A DNA stretch of 64,000 nt from an uncultured Eubacteriales bacterium (lineage in GTDB: Bacteria; Bacillota; Clostridia; Oscillospirales; Oscillospiraceae), in assembly GCA_900550585.1 (NCBI GenBank), contig URST01000001.1:1-64000 (forward strand), given 5' to 3'. Made by a program: the position numbers and the translations under genes. The notes beneath the pieces are model-generated. The model was given only the letters and a program-made list of their open reading frames with translations. It searched no databases and was not told where the DNA came from. Below are positions 1 through 9,039 of this stretch, in pieces (position 1 is the stretch's first letter; every line of letters starts with the position of its first letter).

Positions 1-77
1 CCCGAACACGGAAGTTAAGCTCGCTTCTGCTGACAATACTTGGCTGGAGACGGCCTGGGAAGATAGGTAGCGCCAAC
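1..77 (+). rRNA. rrf: 5S ribosomal RNA, 3' part
   Basis: The window begins inside a 5S rRNA gene. The conserved CCGAACACGGAAGTTAAGC segment is at positions 2-20 and the usual GGTAGCGCC tail is near 66-74. The 5' part lies outside the window. The 3' end is placed by similarity and is uncertain by a few bases; the following tRNA starts only about 3 nt later, so the two are probably co-transcribed and processed. Confidence 0.9.
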
Positions 78-79
78 AC

Positions 80-154
80 TCCTCCTTAGCTCAATGGTAG
101 AGCATTCGGCTGTTAACCGAAGGGTTGTTGGTTCGAGCCCAACAGGGGGAGCCA
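80..154 (+). tRNA. tRNA-Asn (anticodon GTT)
   Basis: A full cloverleaf can be folded. The acceptor stem pairs TCCTCCT with AGGGGGA (one T-G wobble), the anticodon loop is CTGTTAA, the T loop is TTCGAGC and the CCA end is encoded. It sits directly behind the 5S rRNA as the first of three tRNAs. Confidence 0.97.
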
Positions 155-160
155 AAAGGG

Positions 161-198
161 TGAGCCGCCATCCGTAAGGTGGCGGCTCATTTCCTTTT
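161..198 (+). terminator. Rho-independent terminator after tRNA-Asn
   Basis: A perfect 10-bp stem (161-170 with 180-189) with a 9-nt loop is followed by a T-rich stretch. It probably ends the rRNA-tRNA-Asn transcript. Confidence 0.8.
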
Positions 199-221
199 CA
201 ACGTGTCAGCCGCGTAGACTT

Positions 222-298
222 GGGCCTTTAGCTCAGTTGGTTAGAGCAGACGGCTCATAACCGTCCGGTCCCGGGTTCGAGTCCCCGAAGGCCCACCA
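222..298 (+). tRNA. tRNA-Met (anticodon CAT), elongator type
   Basis: A cloverleaf with acceptor GGGCCTT/AAGGCCC, anticodon loop CTCATAA and encoded CCA. The first pair is G-C, not the C/A mismatch of initiator tRNA, so this is elongator Met. A tRNA-Ile2 with a modified CAU anticodon cannot be excluded from the sequence. Confidence 0.93.
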
Positions 299-301
299 CA
301 T

Positions 302-377
302 AGGGGTATAGCTCAGTTGGTAGAGCAGCGGTCTCCAAAACCGCGTGTCGAGAGTTCGAGCCTTTCTGCCCCTGCCA
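302..377 (+). tRNA. tRNA-Trp (anticodon CCA)
   Basis: Acceptor AGGGGTA pairs with TGCCCCT, the anticodon loop is CTCCAAA between GCGGT/ACCGC, and CCA is encoded. Its last 16 bases before the terminal A recur as an exact inverted copy at 411-426, beyond the terminator. Confidence 0.96.
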
Positions 378-426
378 AAACACCACCCGAATGGGTGGTG
401 TTTTTATTTAGGCAGGGGCAGAAAGG
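361..426. repeat. Inverted repeat joining tRNA-Trp 3' end to downstream DNA
   Basis: Positions 361-376 (T-arm 3' strand, acceptor strand, discriminator and CC of tRNA-Trp) are an exact 16-bp inverted match to 411-426, with the terminator hairpin between them. A read-through transcript could pair the tRNA 3' end with this copy. Confidence 0.9.
380..408 (+). terminator. Terminator after tRNA-Trp
   Basis: A 9-bp stem (380-388 with 393-401), a GAAT loop and a run of T. It is nested inside a larger inverted repeat (361-376 with 411-426). Confidence 0.85.
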
Positions 427-514
427 CGAGAAACCAACGTCCACAGCCCTTGCAGCGCCTTTGTTTTGTCCATATTTAATAGATTGTTCCGATAAAATTT
501 GTGCGGGAATCAAG

Positions 515-543
515 TTGCAACCTTGTCGAAATAATGCTATACT
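515..543 (+). promoter_or_regulatory. Sigma-A type promoter for the giant surface protein
   Basis: TTGCAA (515-520), a 17-bp spacer and TATACT (538-543). It points toward the 2,640-residue protein at 910, giving a leader of about 360 nt. Confidence 0.75.
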
Positions 544-909
544 ATCCCGTGTATGTCCAAAATAGGAGAATAAGCCCCTTTCGGGCTGTTCTCCAGCGCA
601 GCGCAGGTACACATGAGCGTGTCTGCGCAGGGGGGTGCAAAGCAGAAAAGGGTACCCTTTTCTCGTCCCGGCAAGGCCGGGACGATGGCCGTGCCCACAG
701 GCGGGTGCCGATCAGCCCCGCCTGTGGCGGGCCTGCTTGATGCGCGCCTTGTGTCCGTCAGCTGCGCGGCGAGAGGACGTATGCCCAGCTGCGGCAGGGC
801 CCGGCGTTCCGCCGGATGCGCTGTCAGGCGCAGCGGCCTTGTCCGGCACGGTGTACGGACGATCCTGACCTGAAAGACCCAAAAAGAAAACACGAAAGGA
901 TGGGGGAAC
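544..909 (+). promoter_or_regulatory. Highly structured 5' leader
   Basis: No gene is convincing here. Successive inverted repeats are visible: 565-594, 601-628, a perfect 20-bp palindrome at 644-663, 664-684 (8-bp stem), 695-727 (11-bp perfect stem), 801-815, 817-832 and 841-860. None has a following T-run, so they do not look like ordinary terminators. The last 20 nt carry the ribosome binding site of the giant gene. No known riboswitch class was recognised. The region may be a regulatory or mRNA-stabilising leader. Confidence 0.55.
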
Positions 910-3900
910 ATGAGCAAAACAAGAATGGGCAAAAGAATTGCGTCATTGCTGCTTTCGCTGGTGATGATGCTTTCTCTGCTGCCGACGACGGTGTACGCCG
1001 CGGCGGGCACCGCCGACAAAAATGGCGTGTCGGTCGTTGGATCGACCGCGCCCGACGCCGCGCAGGAGGAGGGCGTTGACAACGCTGCCGCCGGCGAGGG
1101 CGAAAACGGCGATGTCGGCGAAAACGGCGATGTCAGCGAGGACGGCGGCGATGCCGTCACCGGCGATACCGCGGACAGCGCCCTGACTACGCAGAGCGGT
1201 GACACGGAGACGGTCGTCGCCAAGATCGGCGAGACTGGCTACGCCACGCTGGCGGGCGCCATTGCCGACGCAGCGGAAGGCGATACCATTCGGGTTCTGG
1301 CGGACGCAACGCTGGACGATGACCTGACGAAAGGCAATATCACCATCGAAGGCGTTGTGACCAATGGCGTAAAGCCCACCATTGTAGAAAACCATTGGTT
1401 TCAGGCGTCCAACGTGACCATTAAAAACCTCAAGCTGGTGCGGAACGACCGCCTTGGCATTCAGAGCTGCAGCAATGTCACGTTTGAGAACTGCGAGATC
1501 ACGCGTTCTGAGAGCTATACAAGCGGAGCGCTGGTGGATATTAAAACCGGTACAAGTAACGTCTTTTTCAAAGACTGCCAGATTACGAACCTCGAAATCT
1601 GTGAGCAGGCGTTGGTGCGTACGCGGGAAAACGCAGAAAATGTTGTTTTCACGAATTGTACCCTTGATAACGCGGGAACGACAAGCTGTATCTATGCTCA
1701 GGGCAAGAATTTGACCCTGACGGGCTGTAAGCTGAAAAATGCCGATTTCGGCATTTACTGCGATGGCTTCAACGGTACGCTGACAGTCGACAACTGCACA
1801 TTTACCAACCTGCCGACAAACGTGGGTCGTGCGGATACTACTCCCGCAGCTGCCTTTGAGTTCAAAAACAGCGATCTTGCTGGCTATGTTGGCTTTGTAG
1901 AGGGCGCAACGGTTACATTCACATATTGCCATTTTACCAAAGCGTCTAAGCTTGACGGCACTTACAATCCTGATTGGAATCAGGTATTTACCTGCTGCGA
2001 TGTGGCTTTCGAGAACTGCACCTTCACCGAGGACTATCTGGGCAGGGTCTATGTTTCGGTCGATACACCTAAAAAAGTGATCGTCATGAACGGCTGCGAT
2101 ATCGTTGACACTGACGGTCAGACTGTCGAGGGTAAGACCGCGGCAGACCTTGCATCCACCAACATGACGACCGGTGCGAATCCGAGCGGCGTTCTCGCCA
2201 TCGACGCCGAGACGAACGATGCTGGCGAGTACACCGGCGGCACCTTCGTGGGCAGTGTGGAGAATATCAACAATGTCCTGGCTGACGGCTATGTCTACAA
2301 CGCGGCGGACAATACTGTAAAAGCGGACACCTCCGTCGCCGCCATCGGCACCACCAAGTACGCCTCCCTGGCCGCTGCCATCAAGGCCGCCCAGAACGGC
2401 GACACCATCATCCTGCTGAAGAATATTACCCTGCCCTCCGCTCAGAGTATCAGTAGCAAGAAGCTGACGCTCGACCTGAACGGCAAGACTCTCAGCAGCA
2501 CGGCATATCAAACAATCAAGCTTAATAGTAACGCCGACTTGACCGTAAAGGACAGCGTGGGTAACGGAAAAATTACCAACAGCTATACAGGTGTTGCTAC
2601 AACGGTATATCTTTATCGGTACGGCAACATAAACTTTACGCTGGAAAGCGGCACTATTGAAAGCAGTCCGAATGGTACGGACTTCAGGACTACTGCAATC
2701 GAAAGAAGCAAAAATTGTACAGGCTGCACGGTAAACATCAATGGCGGCAGTGTGGTCGTGCCTGAGGCTGCGACCGATGGCCGCGCCATCGTGGCCGGTG
2801 AGAACATGACGCTGAACGTCAGCGGCGGTACGATCGCCGGCGGTCTGCACGGCGTGGACGCTTATAGCGGCTCGAACGTTACCATTACCGGCGGCGAGAT
2901 CACCGCGCGCGTGGTGGATACCGGTGTGATCAAGGAAGCCTACGGCATGCGGATTACCGGCACAGCGAATGTCACTGTCGACGGCGGCACGATCACCGGC
3001 GTCAAGATGGACGACAATGGTTATAAGCCGGATGTGCCTAACGTGACGCTGAAGAGCGGCGAGATCAAGGGCTCTTTCTACTCCATAACCAAGGCAGACA
3101 TCACCTTCACCGTTGCCCCGGATGCGGAGATCACCTTTGCCAACGACACCGTGAAGAAGTTCCTGCCGGATACGGTGGAGCTGGTTGAAACCCCCGCTGG
3201 CACCTACGGCGTCAAGAAGGCCAAGGTCTACGTTGCCAAGATCGGCGATACCAAGTACGAGACGCTGAAGGAAGCTATCAATGCTGCCCACACCGACGAC
3301 ACCATCACCCTGCTGGCGGATGTGGATCTGGGCAGCAGCAGCGTGGGCTTTTACAACCTCAACAGCACCAACCTGACCTTCGATCTGGGCGGCCACACGA
3401 TCACATCGGCAATCGGGGATAAAGGTACTGTTTTGGCGACAAGAGAGGGTCTGGTCATCAAGAACGGCACGATCGTGAACACCAGTGAGGGCACAAAGAG
3501 CAGTACTTCTGCGATTTATGTAACCAATGGCGGCACAACTACGCTTGAGAACGTGACTCTGCGCGCTAAGGGCAGCGGCCTTTATGTCTGCCGGTTACAG
3601 AGCAAGGTTAAAACCGTTACCGTGACTGTCGATATCAAAGAGGGCACTGCTATTAATGGCAAGTGTGGTGTCTATCTTGATGCGCCGATGGGCAGCAATA
3701 GTAAAGTTCATGCGGTGACATTGAATATAAACGGCGGAACGATTACCGGCACAGATGCTGGTGTGCACGCAAGGGGCGCTAGCAGCGGTAAAACGGGCAC
3801 GGTCAGTATTAACATGACGGCCGGCACTGTAAGCAGCGTAAAAGTCGATACGGAAAGGGATACCTATCCGGTGAAGCTTAACGTTTCCGGCGGCACGATT

Positions 3901-6900
3901 GAAGGCAATCTGCAGAGCTTCGGCAAAGATGTCATCACCATCACCGGCGGTACTTTCAAGGGTGCTGTAACGAAGAAGAACACCAAAGGCACCATCTCCA
4001 TCTCCGGCGGTACGTTTGCCATCAAGCCTGACACGACATATCTGGTTAAGGGCTACACAATCACTGAGAACGCCGACAAGACCTACGGCGTCAAGAAAAC
4101 CACTTACGTCGCCGAGGTCAACGGTACACAGTACGAGTCCCTGCAGGCGGCCATCGACGCGGCCAGTAGAAAAACAACCGTGACGATGCTGGCGAATACC
4201 AAGGAGAACGTCACCATTTCCACCAGCGATCTGACCCTTGACCTGAACGGCTTCACCCTCAACGGCGGCACTGTGGCGGGCAAGCCCGCGCTGACCGTTA
4301 CGGCCCGCGTGACCGTCAAGGACAGCAGCGAGAAGCAGACCGGTACCATCATGCGTGAGGATACCGCGGAGAACTCCGGTGTTTCCTCCCACTATGTCAT
4401 CGACGTGCAGGGTGACGGCTGGCTGACCTTCGAAGGCGGCAACGTCGAGAACAACAGCGGTATTGTCGGTGTCACGGGCGCATCTCTGGTGCGCGTCGGC
4501 GACGACAGCGTTGAAAAGTTTCCCGGCCTGAACATCAAGGGCGGCACGTTTACCCAGGACAACTTCATCGTGATCAAGGTCGATCGCGGCGATCTGTTCC
4601 TGAACGGCGGCACCCTGAGCAGCAAGAACAGCTACGCCATTGAGAACTGGCACAGGGCCACCGTCAAGGGCGGCACGGTCAACGGCACAGTGGCGGCCTG
4701 GACGTACAGAGGCGGGCAGAACAGCGATCTGGAGATCAGCGGCGGCACCGTCACCGGCGATGTTACTTCCGTGAACTACGGCAATGCCGAGGGTAAGAAA
4801 GCGACCGTTACTATTAAGGGCGGCACCGTCAACGGCCAGCTGGATACCCGCAGCTATGATTCCGAGACGGGCGACTTGACCAGCATCGACGATGCTGCCA
4901 AGGCCACCATCAAAGTCACCGGCGGTACGTTCTCCAGCGATCCCAGCAAGTATGTGGTCGAGGATTCCACCGTTAAGACGAACACGGACGGCACCTTCGG
5001 CGTGGAGAAGGCTTATCTCGCCAAGGTCGGCGACACCTCCTACTACACCATGGACGAGGCGTTCAAGGCGCAGACGACCAGTGGTGAAGCTATCGTCCTT
5101 CTGCGCAACTACACCACCGGTTCACCGTTCAGATCCGGCAGCATTAACCGCACGGTGGATCTGAACAACTTCACCTGGACCTGCACCGGCACGGATGCAA
5201 ACAGCGCCGCGTTCGAGATCAACTACTCCAACGTGACGCTGACCGTGAAGCGCGGCAAGGTGGTCAGCAGCCAGCTGGTAGGTCTGATCCCCTCCGCCAT
5301 GGGCGGCACCATCAAGTATGACAATTCCGGTCTGGTGTTCGAGAGCGTAGAGATGAAGACCACCGCCCACAGCGGTATAGAGACCAACGGCAACAACACC
5401 AACGATACCGTCACGCTGAGGAATAGCACGCTGGACGTGCCCAACGGCTTCGGCATCTACTTCCCCAGCAGCGGCACGCTGACCATTGACAACAGCACCA
5501 TCACCGCCATGACCATGGGCGTGCAGGTCTGCGCCGGCAGCCTGAGCATCAATGAAGGCAGCGCCATCACCGTCACCGGCGACCCGGTCAAGAAGACCGA
5601 GAATGACGGCGCCATTCAGGACGGCGCGGCCATCTCCATCGTGAACCGCACCGGCTACAAGGTCCTGGACAAGATCGAGGTCACCGGCGGTAAGTTTACT
5701 GCCAAGACCGGCAACGCGGCCATCAAGGCTTACAACTGGAACAGCGCGGCCGAGGCGTTTACTGAGAGCGGCAAGGTCGCCGTCTCCGGCGGTACGTTCT
5801 CCAGCGCGGTGGACGCGGACCTGTGCGAGACCGGCTATGCTCCCACCGTGAACGAGGACGGCACCTACACCGTGACGAAAGTCAAGGTCGCCGAGGTCAA
5901 CAGTACACAGTACGACACGCTGGAGGCTGCCATCGCCGCCGCCAAGGACGGCGATACCGTCAAGCTGCTGGGCGATGTTGTCCTTGATAAAACGCTGATC
6001 ATCAAAGACAAGACCATCACGCTTGACCTGAATGGCAAGACTATCAGCAATAGTACGGATATTTGGAATGAGAGCATAAATGCATGGTCGCTGATCTCTG
6101 TGCGTGACAATGGTGATTTGACGATCAATGATACTGCTGGCGGCGGCACACTCAAGGCGAAAGAAAATGACTGCTACGCACTGGACGTGCAGGACGAGGA
6201 TACTGCGCTGACTGTGAATGCCGGTACTTATGTTGGTAATATCAGTGCCATCTACGCATATGATGGTAAGGTTACCATCAACGGCGGTAAGTTCTCCCTG
6301 CTCCAGAAGATGACTGACGGCAAGGGCGAGAACAGATACCTCATCAACTGCATCGACGACAGCTTTGCGGACGGCAGCGCTGCGGTCGCCATCTACGGCG
6401 GTACGTTTGTGGGCTTCGATCCCGCCAACAACAAGGCGGAGGGCGAGAACACCAACTTCGTGCCTGCGGGATATGTTTCCACGAAGGGCGCGGACGGCTA
6501 CACCGTGGAGCAGTACCTGCCTGTTGAGGTCTGGACTGGCTACAGCGGCACGAAGGTCGCCAGCTACGCCACCGTCGCGGAGGCTGCTAAGAACCTCAGC
6601 GAGAACAAGTGGATCGTTGTCGGCAAGGACTACACACTGACCGAGAGCTTCACCATTCCCGAGCGTGTGTTCTTCGATGTGGCAGACGGCGCTACCCTGA
6701 CTGTGGCCGAGGGCGTGACCCTGACCGTGGCGGCAAACGCCAAGCGTCTGGGTGTCCGCGCCGGCGCAACGCTGGTGAACAACGGCACCATTATGGTTTG
6801 TGGCACCAGCTACAGCAGCGGTTATGTCATGGTGCAGGACGGCGCCAACTTTGATGTTGCCAAGCTGAGTGTTCCCAAGGATCACTTCCTTGACAACAAT

Positions 6901-8832
6901 AACTCGAACTACTTTGCTACTGCCAATGCGGAGGCATCTTTCGAAATCGCCTACAGTGATGGGACTACGAAGAAGGCAAAGAGCCTGACGAACCTCGCGG
7001 GCGCGACCAAGGTGACGCTGCTCAAGGATGTCACGGACTTTGCAAGAAGCTTTGGCAGCACGGACAAGTTGAGCGACAACTTCGTCCTCGACCTCGGCGG
7101 TCACACGCTGAGCGGCAAGCCCAACGCTTCCGGGCCGGTTCTGGATATTAGCGTTCCGATGACTATTCAGAACGGTACGATCAAGAACGTATCCGAAAAC
7201 AAGGCTCCTAAGGCGAACCCCGGCGCACTGACGACTTCTGCGGATGTCACAATCGCCAAGGATGCTATCATCGACGGCGGCAGCGTGGGCTACGCTATCT
7301 GGACGGATGGCTATGGCCACACGCTGACGGTCAACGGCAAGGTGACGAGCGAGGGCTCCTATGCCATCACCAGCAATGGCTCCGAAAACGGCGGCTTGAT
7401 TGCTGAGTGCAACATCATCGTCAACGAGGGCGCCTCGATCACGGCACCCAAGGGCATTGCCATCTATCATCCCGAGAAGGGTACCGTGACCATCAACGGC
7501 GGTACGATCACCGGTCATACCGGTGTGCAGATGTGCTCGGGTGAGTTGGTCATCAACGGCGCCAGCATCACCTCCAACGGTGCCAACATGGATGCCACTG
7601 GCAGCCTGAACGCCATCCTTGACGGCGCGGCTATCTCCATCATCAACCGCAATTATCCCGGCGGTGTGCCCACTGCTGAGATCAAGGGCGGTACGTTCGC
7701 TGCTAACGGCAAGGATGCACAGACCGTCAAGGCCTATGACTACACCGGCGACAAGGTTGCTGAGTGGACTGCGGCTGGCGACCATGTCAATATCTCCGGC
7801 GGTACGTTCAGCAGCATCCCCACCAACATGGGTGCGCTGTGCGCGGACGGCTACAAGACCGTTTATGATGCGGATGCAGGCCTGTACGATGTGGTTCCGG
7901 CGAATGCGAAGATCACTGTCGGCAAGCGCCTGTTGATCGGCAACGACCTGACCATCACCTACCTAGTCAACCTGACCGACTGCACGAATCCGTGGGTGAG
8001 GTTCCAGTTCTACGACGATGACATCAAGGCATATACAACGGTCGAGGTCAAGAACTACGGAATGGATACCGTTGAGGGTCCCGATAGAAAACCTGTGAGG
8101 GTATTCACCTTCGACTTCACCGGCATCAATCCCCAGCGTATGACCGATACGCTGAAGGCAACCGTGTATGCAACGGATGCAAGCGGCAATGAGGTTGAGT
8201 ATCAGGTCGCCGATTACAGCGTGGCACAGTATTGCAGCAACAAGCTGGCGAAGCTTGGCCAGGATGCTTCGCTGCGGAAACTGATCGGCAATCTGGTCGC
8301 GTACGGCGCGGCGGCTCAGGTATACCAGAATTATCGTACGGATAATCTGGTGAGCACAGTTGTGTCCGGTGCCGTTTCTACCGATTACACTGACCGGCTG
8401 TCCAGCGTGACGCAGTACACCGGAAAGGTGACGGGCGCTGCCGGCGTCAATATCAAGGGCAAGACGCTGGTTCTGAGCAACACCTTCGCAGTGCGTGTGT
8501 ACTTCACGGTGAACGAGGGCGTTGACATTGCGAATGTCAGCTTCAATGTGACCGCTAACGGCAAGACTGACACTGTGAACTCCTTCGAGAAGGACGAGAA
8601 GCTGGGCTATTACTACTTCGACTATGCGAACCTGAACGCTACGCAGTTGGGTAGTGAGGTCAAATTCGAGTCTTTCGTCAACGGGACTGGCGTGGGCGAT
8701 ATGGTGACATACAGTGTCAACACCTATCTGGCAAAGAAGATGCCCAATTATGACAAGAGCAGCAATGCGTATAAGCTCATGGCAGAACTGTTCAACTATG
8801 GTTGTGCCTGCACGGAGTATGCAAGTAAGTAA
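910..8832 (+). CDS. Giant secreted beta-helix repeat surface protein (2,640 aa)
   Basis: The protein starts with a signal peptide: a basic N-terminus, then a hydrophobic core ending at about residue 31 with VYA/A. After an acidic Gly/Asp/Glu linker come about seven units of ~300 residues. Each opens with a motif like AKIGDTKYETLKEAINAA followed by a GDTI.LL.D segment (starts near residues 102, 475, 774, 1066, 1369 and 1659; more divergent ones near 1870 and 2012). Each continues as short repeats of the form 'GGTITG...V.I.GG', typical of right-handed parallel beta-helices (pectin-lyase fold). The last ~300 residues (from about 2332) are a different, non-repeated domain. There is no LPXTG motif, so attachment to the cell is unclear. 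The start is supported by an AAAGGA Shine-Dalgarno. A role in adhesion or glycan contact is inference. The 34-residue peptide follows 12 nt downstream. Confidence 0.88.
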   Translation: MSKTRMGKRIASLLLSLVMMLSLLPTTVYAAAGTADKNGVSVVGSTAPDAAQEEGVDNAAAGEGENGDVGENGDVSEDGGDAVTGDTADSALTTQSGDTETVVAKIGETGYATLAGAIADAAEGDTIRVLADATLDDDLTKGNITIEGVVTNGVKPTIVENHWFQASNVTIKNLKLVRNDRLGIQSCSNVTFENCEITRSESYTSGALVDIKTGTSNVFFKDCQITNLEICEQALVRTRENAENVVFTNCTLDNAGTTSCIYAQGKNLTLTGCKLKNADFGIYCDGFNGTLTVDNCTFTNLPTNVGRADTTPAAAFEFKNSDLAGYVGFVEGATVTFTYCHFTKASKLDGTYNPDWNQVFTCCDVAFENCTFTEDYLGRVYVSVDTPKKVIVMNGCDIVDTDGQTVEGKTAADLASTNMTTGANPSGVLAIDAETNDAGEYTGGTFVGSVENINNVLADGYVYNAADNTVKADTSVAAIGTTKYASLAAAIKAAQNGDTIILLKNITLPSAQSISSKKLTLDLNGKTLSSTAYQTIKLNSNADLTVKDSVGNGKITNSYTGVATTVYLYRYGNINFTLESGTIESSPNGTDFRTTAIERSKNCTGCTVNINGGSVVVPEAATDGRAIVAGENMTLNVSGGTIAGGLHGVDAYSGSNVTITGGEITARVVDTGVIKEAYGMRITGTANVTVDGGTITGVKMDDNGYKPDVPNVTLKSGEIKGSFYSITKADITFTVAPDAEITFANDTVKKFLPDTVELVETPAGTYGVKKAKVYVAKIGDTKYETLKEAINAAHTDDTITLLADVDLGSSSVGFYNLNSTNLTFDLGGHTITSAIGDKGTVLATREGLVIKNGTIVNTSEGTKSSTSAIYVTNGGTTTLENVTLRAKGSGLYVCRLQSKVKTVTVTVDIKEGTAINGKCGVYLDAPMGSNSKVHAVTLNINGGTITGTDAGVHARGASSGKTGTVSINMTAGTVSSVKVDTERDTYPVKLNVSGGTIEGNLQSFGKDVITITGGTFKGAVTKKNTKGTISISGGTFAIKPDTTYLVKGYTITENADKTYGVKKTTYVAEVNGTQYESLQAAIDAASRKTTVTMLANTKENVTISTSDLTLDLNGFTLNGGTVAGKPALTVTARVTVKDSSEKQTGTIMREDTAENSGVSSHYVIDVQGDGWLTFEGGNVENNSGIVGVTGASLVRVGDDSVEKFPGLNIKGGTFTQDNFIVIKVDRGDLFLNGGTLSSKNSYAIENWHRATVKGGTVNGTVAAWTYRGGQNSDLEISGGTVTGDVTSVNYGNAEGKKATVTIKGGTVNGQLDTRSYDSETGDLTSIDDAAKATIKVTGGTFSSDPSKYVVEDSTVKTNTDGTFGVEKAYLAKVGDTSYYTMDEAFKAQTTSGEAIVLLRNYTTGSPFRSGSINRTVDLNNFTWTCTGTDANSAAFEINYSNVTLTVKRGKVVSSQLVGLIPSAMGGTIKYDNSGLVFESVEMKTTAHSGIETNGNNTNDTVTLRNSTLDVPNGFGIYFPSSGTLTIDNSTITAMTMGVQVCAGSLSINEGSAITVTGDPVKKTENDGAIQDGAAISIVNRTGYKVLDKIEVTGGKFTAKTGNAAIKAYNWNSAAEAFTESGKVAVSGGTFSSAVDADLCETGYAPTVNEDGTYTVTKVKVAEVNSTQYDTLEAAIAAAKDGDTVKLLGDVVLDKTLIIKDKTITLDLNGKTISNSTDIWNESINAWSLISVRDNGDLTINDTAGGGTLKAKENDCYALDVQDEDTALTVNAGTYVGNISAIYAYDGKVTINGGKFSLLQKMTDGKGENRYLINCIDDSFADGSAAVAIYGGTFVGFDPANNKAEGENTNFVPAGYVSTKGADGYTVEQYLPVEVWTGYSGTKVASYATVAEAAKNLSENKWIVVGKDYTLTESFTIPERVFFDVADGATLTVAEGVTLTVAANAKRLGVRAGATLVNNGTIMVCGTSYSSGYVMVQDGANFDVAKLSVPKDHFLDNNNSNYFATANAEASFEIAYSDGTTKKAKSLTNLAGATKVTLLKDVTDFARSFGSTDKLSDNFVLDLGGHTLSGKPNASGPVLDISVPMTIQNGTIKNVSENKAPKANPGALTTSADVTIAKDAIIDGGSVGYAIWTDGYGHTLTVNGKVTSEGSYAITSNGSENGGLIAECNIIVNEGASITAPKGIAIYHPEKGTVTINGGTITGHTGVQMCSGELVINGASITSNGANMDATGSLNAILDGAAISIINRNYPGGVPTAEIKGGTFAANGKDAQTVKAYDYTGDKVAEWTAAGDHVNISGGTFSSIPTNMGALCADGYKTVYDADAGLYDVVPANAKITVGKRLLIGNDLTITYLVNLTDCTNPWVRFQFYDDDIKAYTTVEVKNYGMDTVEGPDRKPVRVFTFDFTGINPQRMTDTLKATVYATDASGNEVEYQVADYSVAQYCSNKLAKLGQDASLRKLIGNLVAYGAAAQVYQNYRTDNLVSTVVSGAVSTDYTDRLSSVTQYTGKVTGAAGVNIKGKTLVLSNTFAVRVYFTVNEGVDIANVSFNVTANGKTDTVNSFEKDEKLGYYYFDYANLNATQLGSEVKFESFVNGTGVGDMVTYSVNTYLAKKMPNYDKSSNAYKLMAELFNYGCACTEYASK

Positions 8833-8844
8833 AGGAGGAAGAGT

Positions 8845-8949
8845 ATGAAGTACGTTGCACCTGAGATGAAGGTACTGGAGCTGGCGGCAACGGACGTGAT
8901 CGTCTGCTCCAGCGGCCCGATCGTAACACCGCCGGACTGGGAAGACTAA
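8845..8949 (+). CDS. 34-residue peptide, unknown function
   Basis: A short reading frame with an excellent ribosome binding site (AAAGGAGGA, 6-nt spacing), 12 nt after the giant surface protein and ahead of a strong terminator. It is therefore almost certainly the last gene of that transcript. The peptide begins MKYVAPEMKVLELAATDVI, has one Cys (residue 21), then SSGP, and ends with proline-rich PPDWED. It has no signal peptide or membrane segment. Short peptides of the form 'Y.AP.MEV.E....DVI..S' are, to my recollection, common in clostridial genomes. Their role is unknown to me; a precursor peptide is one possibility. Confidence 0.7.
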   Translation: MKYVAPEMKVLELAATDVIVCSSGPIVTPPDWED

Positions 8950-8970
8950 TCTATATCTCAAACACCGACG

Positions 8971-9008
8971 GAAGGCGGGCGGCACAGCCGCCCGCCTTCT
9001 TCCCTTTG
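8971..9008 (+). terminator. Terminator of the surface-protein operon
   Basis: A perfect 13-bp GC-rich stem (8971-8983 with 8987-8999), a 3-nt loop and a T-rich tail. Confidence 0.85.
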
Positions 9009-9039
9009 TCCGCGCCCTGCGGCAGAAAGGAGTATCCGT

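Noticed and set aside
943..3396. An 817-codon open frame antisense to the giant surface protein, and similar ones at 5122-7785 and 7963-9897
   Set aside because: These are shadows caused by the repeat protein's codon use; they lack ribosome binding sites and domain-like sequence, while the plus-strand frame has a signal peptide and repeats.
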